Assembly: GCA_015039365.1 (NCBI GenBank)
Contig: WION01000089.1
Coordinates: 62,001 to 126,000 of the forward strand
DNA: 64,000 nt
Reading direction: 5' to 3'
Source of the DNA: Amanita rubescens
Taxonomy: Eukaryota > Basidiomycota > Agaricomycetes > Agaricales > Amanitaceae
A program made the position numbers and the translations under genes. Under the pieces are notes generated by a model, which made no database searches, was not told the DNA's origin, and saw nothing but the letters and a program-made list of their open reading frames with translations. Shown piece after piece: positions 55,780 through 64,000 of the stretch (position 1 is the first letter of the stretch; each line of letters begins with the position of its first letter).

Positions 55780-56137
55780 TTCGACCAGTTTGGGAATAGC
55801 TGTTCATGAGAAGGCGGGAGAACCCTTTTCCAATGTCAAGTCGATAAGCGCGTGCAAAGACAAACGAAAACAATAAGCTAGTTACGTGGGAGGGCATCCG
55901 TCGCCAAGACAGCTTGAACGCCATGGATCTTTATTTGATTATTAGATAAGTTCTTCGGGGGTTTTCATCTTGTTTTGACGGTTCTGGCTTGAGTCGATCG
56001 ATGCGACCGAGCTATCGCGCGTGACGTCGGGGTGATGGCGGCCAGCCGTCTTCGCTGGACAGCATTGTGGGGTTATCAGATCGGTATTTCGGATAGTCGT
56101 AGACAGACGGCTAACTTGAATCGACATGAATTCTTGT

Positions 56138-56461
56138 TCACGTATTCAGTTCTTCAATAATGGAACGCCATGCATCTCTTTGCCGTCTCTGATGAGCTTT
56201 CTGCGCGTGGGGAAGAAAATTTCCCATATCGCGTAGATTTGTTCGTCCGCGAGGGGGTTCAAGCCGAATGCTTGGGGACGGTGGTGGTTGGAGTAGACGT
56301 TGAACGTGATCGTTTGGCATCTTGAAAAGTCGCGAGAGTTGTTGACAACAAGATGAGAAAAGGATTTGCGAGTCAGACGTGGATGTCGAACGAGAATACG
56401 TTCTCAAAGACGGCCGCCCAAGAATTGGATGCGTTCGACAGGGTTGCATGGCAACGCCCAT
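56138..56461 (-). CDS. Uncharacterised open frame, 107 residues
   Basis: The C-terminal half (IRLEPPRGRTNLRDMGNFL then AQKAHQRRQRDAWRSIIEEL) is hydrophilic and helical in character and ends close to a second start-free region. No domain, signal peptide or partner exon was identified. It could be a last exon. Confidence 0.25.
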   Translation of the reverse strand: MGVAMQPCRTHPILGRPSLRTYSRSTSTSDSQILFSSCCQQLSRLFKMPNDHVQRLLQPPPSPSIRLEPPRGRTNLRDMGNFLPHAQKAHQRRQRDAWRSIIEELNT

Positions 56462-56744
56462 GCTCTTTCAATGATATCGTAAAGAAGATCGGTAGGTGGT
56501 CATCGTCGTTACCACTGGGTGTTCAGGAGTTTTATTTGTGTTCACACTTTTATTCTTGGCCGAGCTAAAGTTGAAGCACATCGTAAGTTGACCTGGACTG
56601 GTATGAAAGCAGGTACCACGCACAGCTTCAACTTACCTTTGGTCGAAGAATTCAGGTGATTGAAGGACGGGGAGGATACATCATGCATCATGACGGCGCA
56701 AGTTTGGGGTTGATTACTCTCTTTCATCACATTCGCATTCGCTG

Positions 56745-57375
56745 TCGTCTCAATTCCTATAACGAAGGGCACAACCCTTAGTTATGGAGAAGATGGAATT
56801 AGAATCACAGGGAACGGCCATACTAGGCTGACGGCCAAGCAGCTCAGCAGCGCCGAGGACGTGATAGACGAAAGGCCCGTGCATCGAAAGGATTAAAAGT
56901 TGTCCCCGAGTTTCCCAGGATATTCCTGTCTGCATAAAGTCGAGATTATGTGTGCGCTGTGTGTAATAACCTGTCTTAGGGTAACGAAGCTCAAGGTAAA
57001 GGAACGTTCAAGTATTGGGCAACTCAGTCAGTCTTATCTCATAACGATTTGTGATTATCCTCACATTTCCTTCGCAGCGTTCCAACCGGATATTTGAGAT
57101 CGGAGGCATTCCCCTACGCGAAGAACTTGCTATAGAGAGTATGTGGTTTCGTTCAAAAAAAATTTCCATTTAACATTCATAACAGTTCTACGACGTCAAG
57201 AAGCGGCGAAGCGGATGGAATTCATCACTCTCTACTCCGCCCCGGTTCTTCATCCACCAAAACCTCCCCTAGAGGCTCTCGTAGATTCTACTGTTGCACC
57301 CCACGCACCGACTGCATAATCTGTATTCTTTACACAAAACACTTTAATTTGGTACGAAGACATGATCAATATTGA
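56745..57375 (+). pseudogene. Broken duplicate of the mitochondrial bL16 gene
   Basis: Matches 52040-52735 in order, including the intron between CATAAAG and TTAGGGTAACGAA, the later introns and 60 bases after the stop codon. It lacks the first exon's 5' part. The copy is broken: a deletion removes GGCGGTTC near the start, GCCGAAGAAGTG became GCCGAGGACGTGATAGACG with a frameshift, the first intron's GT donor is gone, and bases are missing around the exon encoding KLPTRMEF. Because introns and 3' flank are retained, it arose by DNA duplication, not by reverse transcription. Confidence 0.8.
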
Positions 57376-57425
57376 GACATCATATAGATCTCGATTCTCA
57401 GCATAACTTTCATGGGTGACCGCCT

Positions 57426-57940
57426 TCAATTGTTCAATTTGTAGTACTTCCATCCCGCCTTCTCGATGGACAAGTGGAACTAGTTCCTTGGTCAGTCAAG
57501 TACTTTGTGTCGATTTCGCAAGACTCACCCCGCTGCCATCTTCAGCTACATGCGCATATAAATCGGGGTGGTTTACTGGAGAGGCACTTTTGACATTATA
57601 AGCCGCACGAACTTTTAGATCAGGCATCGCATAATTCCTACCAATATTCCCCCTTTGTTTCTAATTCTTTCACTATCCACTCGTTCGGATCGCATTCCTG
57701 ATGGACGGAAGCGCCTTGAACATGTACTTCAGGCTGGTACGATTTGCCCGAGAACCTATGGGAAATTCTGTATCGGTCATTGCCCAGGTTCTCGACAAAC
57801 CACTGAAATATTTCGTCAGGCAGGCAAGTCAAGGTTCCAACTGTTCATACCGCTGTATCTGCATCGGGTTCACCAGCGACTACCTCTAACTTGGTGGTTC
57901 CATCATTGGTTCTCACCGCAGGGAGTTGATTGCGCGCGGA
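57426..57940 (-). pseudogene. Beta-trefoil-inhibitor-like gene, start codon not found
   Basis: Exons on the - strand: to 57851 (RTNDGTTKLEVVAGEPDADT), 57802-57642 (WFVENLGNDRYRISHRF to KELETKGEY), 57586-57529 (ASPVNHPDLYAHVAEDGSG) and 57479-57426 (FHLSIEKAGWKYYKLNN). The second and third exons have exactly the lengths, 161 and 58 bases, of those in the intact gene at 59212-59814, and the fourth ends in the same W-x-Y style. A TATATATT lies at about 57950. However no in-frame ATG precedes the first exon, so the gene is either 5'-truncated or begins in an unseen exon. Function as for the gene at 59212. Confidence 0.5.
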
Positions 57941-57994
57941 AAAGGAAGCAATATATAGGCCCGTTTGCAAAGGGCCTGTTGCGGGTTGCAATCG

Positions 57995-59205
57995 GGATGT
58001 CATCGGCTAGTCGCTACCTGCTTCAGCTCTTTTATCTGCTTCATGGTTCGGCATGCGCCACAACATTGACACGCACCAATCATGCATACCACCGACGCGG
58101 GTCAATTCATAAATAACTGATCTCTTCACTCCATTCAACGCACTAGCATCAGATCCCGCACGACGATCTTGATTGTAACCATTTCCTCTTCCTAGTAGCA
58201 TCGCTAACGACGTTCGTCTAAGAACTACCATGCCTAACCGCACCGGTTGACACCTAAATGTGAGCTTGATTGTGTTATGTTTACTTTCTTCCAAGACTAA
58301 GGCAAGGCACAGAATGCCCGAATAGACATTGAAACGGCTATATTGGAAATCCCGGGGTCCATAGAACGCTTTTGGTCATTATTGCTTATTAACGTATCCA
58401 GAAATCACAAGGCAGCCACATTCTTGTTCTGAGCTTTATTGACATTTCTAACCTTTCTAAGAATCTGTCAGTTGTCTCTCGTCGAATCAGGCTAAATGCC
58501 TTTTGAATGTTCTCACTAACTATGTCTGCCGCGGTGGCGATGGGGATGAACATTCCAGAAGGTCCAGGATGAGATATTTTAACACTGTGAAACGTAAGGG
58601 TTTTGGTGCTGATTAACGCGGTACTCATGATCGCAGATCAGCACGCTAATGGATACGATCTCAGGCTGTCCTCTTCTTGACTTCATTTCCTGACAACCAA
58701 TAAGAGGTTTCATGCCAAGCTCAGACATGTTCTTAGGAACGGGCCTATAGTGGACCCCAGAAAGGTTAGAAGTGGGGTTAATGACCCGCTCGGGGGTCCT
58801 TTTCGTTTCTCACAAGCGTAGCGAATCTAGTTTCGGAACCTCCGGCCACATGGAAATGTTACAAAGACACCCGGAAGGGTTATTTTGTCGCTACCGTGCA
58901 ATCCCCGTAGACCCTCTTTCAAGGTTTTCCTTCTTGATGATTAAGACTGACCATCGGTATTCGTCGTTTATTAGATCGATCAAGATTGCGGGGTTGCCGT
59001 GAGAGTGGATGGCAATAAGACTGAACAAAAGAATAACGATGGCTGCCCTCGGCTTGTTCGACCACGGCTTAATGAAACTTCATTTTTGCAATTCGACTGC
59101 ATTTTCTACCCTCCTATACCATCGGACAGTGAATCGTTCAACCCGTCATACTAACCGAAATCAATCGACACGCTTAAAGCCTGGCGTACGTCCAAAGCCC
59201 CAAAC
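57995..59205. repeat. Duplicated sequences of unknown content
   Basis: On the - strand 58540-58630 encodes VKISHPGPSGMFIPIATAAD, and 60010-60075 encodes the near-identical VNISRPGPSGMFIPIDTAAA. Both follow an ATGAG(T/C)A start and share upstream words. This looks like a small gene family of which neither copy can be modelled; 60190-60215 (PHTYSFNSVD) has a third relative at 52980-53015 (SHTYSF...NTVDS). About 59095-59215 is repeated in direct orientation at about 61290-61420 (CATTTTC-ACAATGA-TCG-TTCAACCCGTCA, CGCATACTTAGTTATC). Confidence 0.45.
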
Positions 59206-59211
59206 GCATAC

Positions 59212-59814
59212 TTAGTTATCTACTTTGAAGTATGACCAACGCGCCTGGCTTGGGTCAGCCGAGATCTTATACTGAGCACATTGTGAGCCATATCCATTTC
59301 ATATACAATCTTTAACTTACGCCAGAACTATATCCCAACGGACAGATATACCAGGATGGATGTTCATCATAAGACATGCTATGAAATCATTTGTCGATGA
59401 AGATATGAGTATGAATAGCTATAATAGACTAACAAGTATTCTCCTTTAGTTTCAGTTTCTCTGAAGATGAAGATGGTGGGTCCCTTGGCTTGATCAACGA
59501 GAGCACCCTCGGCGTAGATTGAAGGCGTGAAGGCGTTCCCAAATTTCTTGCTGTAAGCCCTATAACGGTCATTCCCCATGCTCTCAATATGCCACTAGAC
59601 AATATGAATAAAAAACACCTGCGGGTGTTGGTATTGTACGTACTTCACTATTTTCGTCGTTTCTATTCTTTATGCCTAATACTTGATAGTCATTCCCTTT
59701 GGCTTCTACTTTAGCAACACTTTCGTCGCTGTTCGCGTTACAGATAGAAATGTAGGTCCCGGTCGTTAGATTTCCTTCTGCGCGCTGCATTTTGGAGTGA
59801 TTCAGGGTGATCAA
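59212..59814 (-). CDS. Small beta-trefoil-like protein, probable protease-inhibitor or lectin fold
   Basis: Exons on the - strand 59814-59644, 59594-59434, 59378-59321 and 59271-59212; 149 residues, all splice sites canonical. The sequence has three repeats of a pattern ending in W or aromatic residues: LTTGTYISICN...VLGIKNRNDENSEWHIE, GNDRYRAYSKKFGNAFTPS...IFIFRETETKG, and EYFMSYDEHPSWYICPLG...YKISADPSQARWSYFKV. The GTY start, the EWHIE...DRYRA break and the size fit fungal beta-trefoil proteins such as mycocypins, I66 serine protease inhibitors or ricin-B-like lectins; I cannot choose between them. No signal peptide, so probably cytosolic, as those families are. A truncated inverted copy lies at 61425-61735. 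Confidence 0.55.
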
Positions 59815-59989
59815 TTTGGGCTCGCTTTATACTTGTTGCCATGTTCGCTGACAACGACTGTCATCAAGAAAGAAATGACCAAGCTTGCAGAACCCCGGTC
59901 ACATGCGGCCAAAATCATGTTTGAAAGAAGTTAAAGTGACGCTGGTGATCAATTTGGAGACGGGTTTTGAACGTTCTCATCAACTAGGT

Positions 59990-60255
59990 CTAGTCAATAG
60001 TCACTAGTCACGAGCGGCCGCGGTGTCAATGGGGATGAACATTCCGGAAGGTCCAGGACGAGATATGTTAACACTGGTGAATTCCCCGGTCTTGGGCCCT
60101 GAATAACGCGATGCTCATAATCGCGGATCGACACGCTAATGGATGCACTGGCATCTGGCAGTGCTCGGTGAATATCTAGGGTGCAGTCAACGGAATTGAA
60201 GGAGTACGTGTGGGGCCGCATCCTTACCAATATGGGGATAGGTATCTGCAAAGGG
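59990..60255 (-). pseudogene. Relic sharing sequence with 58389-58640 and 52860-53050
   Basis: On the - strand the open frame begins near MQIPIPILVRMRPHTYSFNS and includes VDCTLDIHRALPDASASIS; a frame shift then gives VNISRPGPSGMFIPID as at 58540-58630. The CACACGTACTCCTT...A stretch recurs at 53000 in the relic behind the bL16 gene. No domain is recognised. One partial coding family appears to have been duplicated three times near the inhibitor-like genes. Confidence 0.35.
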
Positions 60256-60589
60256 AGTTAGCTTGAATTCGAGAGATGGGAAAGAGGAAATAGCCCCAAT
60301 AGGTGTATCTTGAACCAGTCTGCCAGGCTTCGCGTCGGCCGAGCCTTGGAAAACACACGCGATAGACTAGATATCTTCGTGTTATCCCGTGACGTGAGAT
60401 TCGTGGATATAGAGTAGAAGCATGTCAGGCGATTAAAGTTCTGCAAGTGGTACAGCGGTGTGGCTTGCCACTTCCTGAGGTCACACCCCAAACGGCAACA
60501 CATTTCCCGCCAAATGCAGGTTCTAGACTGTTCTATGAGCCACGGTCAGAGCACTTTGGCTTTCGTGATGCTGAATTCCAACAAAGGCT

Positions 60590-60965
60590 AGATCCGCCGT
60601 CGTATCTGGGTGATATCAAACGCTAGGGGCAGTCCGAACTCACTGACACTTGTTCGCTAACCACTCATCGACACGGAAAGCCGCATTTTCGACATCCTAC
60701 TTTCACCACCCAGCTTCACATCAATCATAACTGTATATTTGGATTCTTGCATACTTCGTGAACAACTTGATTACACAACGCTAAATCCACCGTCATACAT
60801 GTCTGTGCATGAAGTTCATAATCTAGATTCGACGTCAAAAACGTAAAGCCTAGGCGCAGCGCGAACTCACTGACACTCAATCGCCGGTCGCTCGTCAATA
60901 CGGAAAAAACGGATCTTCGTCATCGTTCGCTCAGTACCCAGCTTTACGTCGGTCTAACGTTTCGT
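60590..60965. repeat. Two-copy diverged tandem repeat, about 190 bases
   Basis: 60605-60725 and 60830-60960 share CGAACTCACTGACACT, CGCTCGTCAATACGGAAA / CACTCATCGACACGGAAA, and CACCCAGCTTCACATC / TACCCAGCTTTACGTC. A third partial unit starts near 61105 (CCTAGGTGCAGTCTGAGC). No coding signal. Confidence 0.5.
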
Positions 60966-61424
60966 TCACGTCAGTGACAAGGTATATTTGAGGTTTAGCA
61001 CTGTTACTCACATGGCCTTCCCGCTTTCCATGTACGCAGATAGTATTCTTCGATTCTCCAATACTTTGGTGACTTGGAACTATCAAATTCTACACCGTCA
61101 ACAACCTAGGTGCAGTCTGAGCTTACTCTACGGCTCAATGAAACTTTGTCTTGATGGCTAGTGTGTGTATTGCGTCGTGTGTGCTCTCTGGGAGCGCGAT
61201 ATGTGACACTCTTGATTGGGAGTGTCAAAGCTCTGTACTCAACAGATGGTCCCGACTACGACATGATGACACTTCGTCTTTGCATTCGACTGCATTTTCC
61301 GCTCCCATATACTATCGTACAATGATTCGGGATCATTCAACCCGTCAAACTAACCAAAATCAATCAACACGCTTAGAGGTCGGGGCGTACGTCCAAAGCA
61401 CAAAACGCATACTTAGTTATCCAC

Positions 61425-61735
61425 AACAAGAAATCTGGGACGGCTTTTGAGCCTTCAACCTACGCTGAGGGCGGACGCGTCTTCCTCATATTTAGAGAAA
61501 CTGAAAATAAAGGAGAATTCTTGTTAGTCTATAATAACTAGTCATTCTTATACCGTCATTGACAAACGATTTCACAGCATGTCCTTTGATGAATATCCAT
61601 CCTGGTATATCTGTCCCTTGGGACATGGTTCTGGCGTAAGTAAAAAAACTATATATGAAATGGATATGACTCACAATGTGCTCAGTATATGATTTCGACT
61701 GACCCAAACCAGGCGCGTTGGTCATTCTTCAAGGT
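61425..61735 (+). pseudogene. Truncated inverted copy of the beta-trefoil-like gene
   Basis: On the + strand it encodes KKSGTAFEPSTYAEGGRVFL then IFRETENKGEF, intron (GTTAGTC to TTCACAG), FMSFDEYPSWYICPLGHGSG, intron (GTAAGT to TGCTCAG), YMISTDPNQARWSFFK. These match residues 70-147 of the gene at 59212-59814. The first 70 residues are missing; the sequence before 61425 is a separate direct repeat of 59095-59215. A short deletion removes the ALVDQAKGP segment. It has no start codon, so it is a relic. Confidence 0.7.
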
Positions 61736-61900
61736 GGGTGCATTGTCCACGCGTTCTTCGCGTCTCCGACATTTGGAAATAGACCTTCAGCTAGTAGACG
61801 ACCTATTTATTGAGCGACCTCGTTCGTTGATCATCACCTTTCCTGTTCCCTAACTTTTACCACCACAATCCATCAACGCCATTGGGAAAATCTGCCTTCG

Positions 61901-62470
61901 TCATTTCCCGCAGCTTACGGCGTTTCTCGACACGAACTGGGTCGAAAAAGTCGGGGCCTGGTGTCGTCGTGTTGAATTCCCTTGGTTGGTTAGAGGGCCG
62001 GGACCTGCCCAAAGAATGTTTCTAACGCCTTTGGGGTAATCTGCCTTCGCCATTTTGGCTAAAGAATCAGTTTTATAATATTCATCGGCATAAATAATGT
62101 TGTGATTTGACTTACTCTGAGGGACGGGGCTCTGGGTGATTTGAGGCGGGGGTTGCGCAGACTGTGGTGGGGGCTGTGGAGACTGTGGCGACTGTGGCGA
62201 CTGCGCGGACTGCGCTTGCAGAATTGTGTCATATAGCAATGTCGCTGATACCGACTCTGTCAGACCCATTTTATCAAGTGCATGGGCTAGTGCATCTGCA
62301 GTGACTGTTACGGAAGGGGACGATGTGGAGGTCGACGGAGTAGTAGCCATGGCAGAGTTGAGCTGAGCGTATTCCTCGTTATCCTGAATCTTGGCGTTGT
62401 CAATGGTGTCGGAGGATTCAACCTCCAATGTGATCGTTTTGCCTGCGAGGTTCTTTGCGATGGTCTGCAT
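61901..62470 (-). CDS. Open frame beginning with a damaged ubiquitin segment
   Basis: Starting at MQTIAKNLA (ATG at 62470; another in-frame ATG at 62506) the first 30 residues match ubiquitin: GKTITLEVESSDTIDN is exact, then AKIQDNE, with two residues (VK) missing. After EEYAQLNSAM the sequence is unrelated: Ser/Thr rich, a possible short helix (TADALAHALDKMGLTESV), then a repetitive Gln/Ser/Pro tract (QSPQSPQSPQPPPQ). An in-frame intron of 57 bases (62059-62115, GTAAGTC to CTTTAG) is likely. The ubiquitin part stops before the GG end, so it cannot be cleaved as a normal fusion. It is either a chimeric gene or a relic in a by-chance open frame. No neighbour explains it. Confidence 0.45.
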   Translation of the reverse strand: MQTIAKNLAGKTITLEVESSDTIDNAKIQDNEEYAQLNSAMATTPSTSTSSPSVTVTADALAHALDKMGLTESVSATLLYDTILQAQSAQSPQSPQSPQPPPQSAQPPPQITQSPVPQSKSNHNIIYADEYYKTDSLAKMAKADYPKGVRNILWAGPGPLTNQGNSTRRHQAPTFSTQFVSRNAVSCGK

Positions 62471-62506
62471 GTTGTACGATAAAGTAGCAAGAGCGGTGGA
62501 GTACAC

Positions 62507-63999
62507 AGGGGTGAGCGTAAGACATTTATATGGGCCAGAGCCTGAGACCCCTTCTCACCCCTTTCCCCTTTTCCATTCGTTCCCGGCCTATACGTCATAC
62601 CTGATCCAGCAGCGCAAGTCCCTTGACCCCTCCTAAATCCTAAGCCGCCTGTGCTTTCAAGAATACCGCCCTCTTGGCTCGATGAACCATACAATCCGGC
62701 TCTTCGTACCCTGTTAACGACCCGACATGCGCAGTTTCGAGCATCCGAAAAGCTCCGATAGATCATTGACTTGTCTAACCAACGCTTCTTGAAAACTTGG
62801 CCAGAAATGAAAACCAATCACTGCATGATCAAATTGGAAGGCACGTCGAAATGCCACAAACGATGTTGGAATCAGCGTTGGACAAGCCATTTGATGGCAG
62901 CCAGTCCATGTGGCAAAGTTTGTGGATATCCACGTAGTGACATACATAATCCAGCAAAATGGCGATGGATATGGATTTGTGACATGCGCTGAGATATGAG
63001 ACTGGCGGTGATATCCACATTATCCATGGTTAAAGTTTGTCCACGTTCGATATCCACGGGATATCCCGTGGCTCGCCCTGAAATCCACAAGGGCTTGGGC
63101 CATGCACATCACAATTCGGCAAGGTGTCATAACATGTGAATATCGCCAGCCTCAGATGATTACACTTAAGCGGCTTGTTTTTTTGAATTGCGGCTTTCCG
63201 ATGAGTAGACTCGGACGCGCGCTTCGGACGAGTGGGATAAGAGAGCTGGAGTATTCTTACTTTCCTCCAGGTACTCCGCAGTGGAATGTGAAAGAGCAGG
63301 AGCAGTTGCAAGCGCTAGGGGTATCATTGACGCGTTGATACGGACTCGAGCTGATTTTTGTTCAATGGTGGAATCATGGGCACGGATGATGAGACAGACA
63401 GCCTATTGTATTGCCACCCACTTACGAGACAACATTTTCCGTCGTTTAAACAGTAACATCATTTTCTACTGTTCATCTAGCCGCTACACATTTCCTACAT
63501 ATCAATCCAAAGGCATTCCCCTTAGATTCTACGCAAGCTTTTCAAGAATAAAGAATATCTCTTTCTCTCTAGCAGCGGGGCCAGGTTGAAGGATGAGCTG
63601 TGTGAAAGAAATCCCGTAAACTTCCTTTCTTTTTTGGCTGAGATAAAAATTAAACATACAGAACGTCCAATCTCGTAGTTGGTCTTATCAAACCAGTAAA
63701 GATCTTTACCGGGGGCGTGAATTCTGACATGTTTTGTTAGATTTATGAATGCGGCGGAAGTAGCGATGGCTCACGAATGAGTGAACTGTGGTCCGTTGGT
63801 CGCAATGTCCCACACGAATGCTTCCTTTCTCCAAATCAGGTGTTCACCCGCTTCTTCCTATAGTCCAAGTTCAGAACAAGTTGATCAAACAAGGTGAACT
63901 TCGACGTGCCTTTGCGACTGCGATATACAGTCCAGCCTTGCCCATCATACTCGAACTCCCATTGCCACCAATGGGTGGGTTAAGGGGAGGATTGAAGCA
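62507..63999. other. No gene supported
   Basis: Open frames here have no recognised domain. The stretch 62920-63075 contains four copies of GATATCCAC or close forms and a perfect palindrome (listed separately). Confidence 0.45.
63054..63071. repeat. Perfect 18-base palindrome with nearby GATATCCAC iterations
   Basis: CCACGGGATATCCCGTGG reads the same on both strands. GATATCCAC-type words occur at about 62925, 63010 and 63049, and AATCCACAAGGG at 63080. Such subterminal iterated words and a palindrome are seen at the ends of DNA transposons, but no flanking element was delimited. Confidence 0.5.
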
Positions 64000-64000
64000 G

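Noticed and set aside
1..64000. CRISPR arrays, operons, ribosome binding sites and prokaryotic features
   Set aside because: The sequence is eukaryotic with spliced genes; no regularly spaced repeats or Shine-Dalgarno architecture exist.
1..64000. tRNA and rRNA genes
   Set aside because: I looked for the GGTTCGA/TTC-type B box with a matching acceptor stem and for rRNA words and found no convincing candidate by eye. A tRNAscan run would be needed to exclude one.
1..64000. Autonomous retrotransposon or transposase genes
   Set aside because: No reverse transcriptase (YVDD or YADD context), integrase or transposase motif was recognised in any frame.

Overview
The window is nuclear DNA from a filamentous fungus, most probably a basidiomycete (Agaricomycetes). 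Genes are split by many short GT-AG introns of about 45 to 70 bases, some exons are only 15 to 60 bases, and the recognisable genes are typical fungal ones (FCY2-type permeases, glutamate decarboxylase, secreted pepsin-like protease, MARVEL-like protein, PRP3, mitochondrial bL16). I cannot fix the genus from the sequence alone.

The left half (1 to about 34.7 kb) is an expansion zone. Six copies of one uncharacterised multi-spanning membrane protein occur: five on the + strand starting before 1 and at 3884, 9600, 18683 and 22044, and one on the - strand (29936-31717). All complete copies share one three-exon plan: a 15-base first exon with five codons of a signal peptide, a long second exon and a third exon of 461-473 bases. 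Copies 1, 2, 3 and 5 form one sequence type; copies 4 and 6 form a second, more diverged type. Copy 3 carries a frameshift. The duplicated unit also carried a phosphomannomutase gene on the opposite strand, now broken remnants behind copies 1, 2, 3 and 5. Between units lie remnants of acetyl-CoA synthetase and an EF-hand protein, and one unusual gene at 12594-14740 that combines a Crinkler-like N-terminal region, a PD-(D/E)XK-like segment and a protein-kinase-like domain. Two eleven-exon purine-cytosine permease genes (26613-28624 and 32631-34646) with exactly equal exon lengths flank the inverted sixth membrane copy.

The middle (34.8 to 48 kb) looks like ordinary single-copy fungal genome: a coiled-coil protein with a WHPDRF tail, a small unknown protein, a family-25-like glycosyltransferase, a fourteen-exon glutamate decarboxylase, a secreted aspartic protease, a degenerate repeat element with inverted ends (about 44.8-46.1 kb) and a secreted, basic, kinase-like protein (46659-47954).

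The right part (49.3 to 64 kb) holds two housekeeping genes, PRP3 and mitochondrial bL16, divergently placed with only 83 bases between start codons. After them come a MARVEL-like membrane protein, a small secreted protein candidate, a broken duplicate of the bL16 gene, a cluster of small beta-trefoil-inhibitor-like genes and relics, and an open frame starting with a damaged ubiquitin segment. The last 1.5 kb holds no gene I can support.

All exon boundaries were worked out by hand from splice signals, reading-frame continuity and paralogue comparison. Family names rest on motif recognition without database searches.
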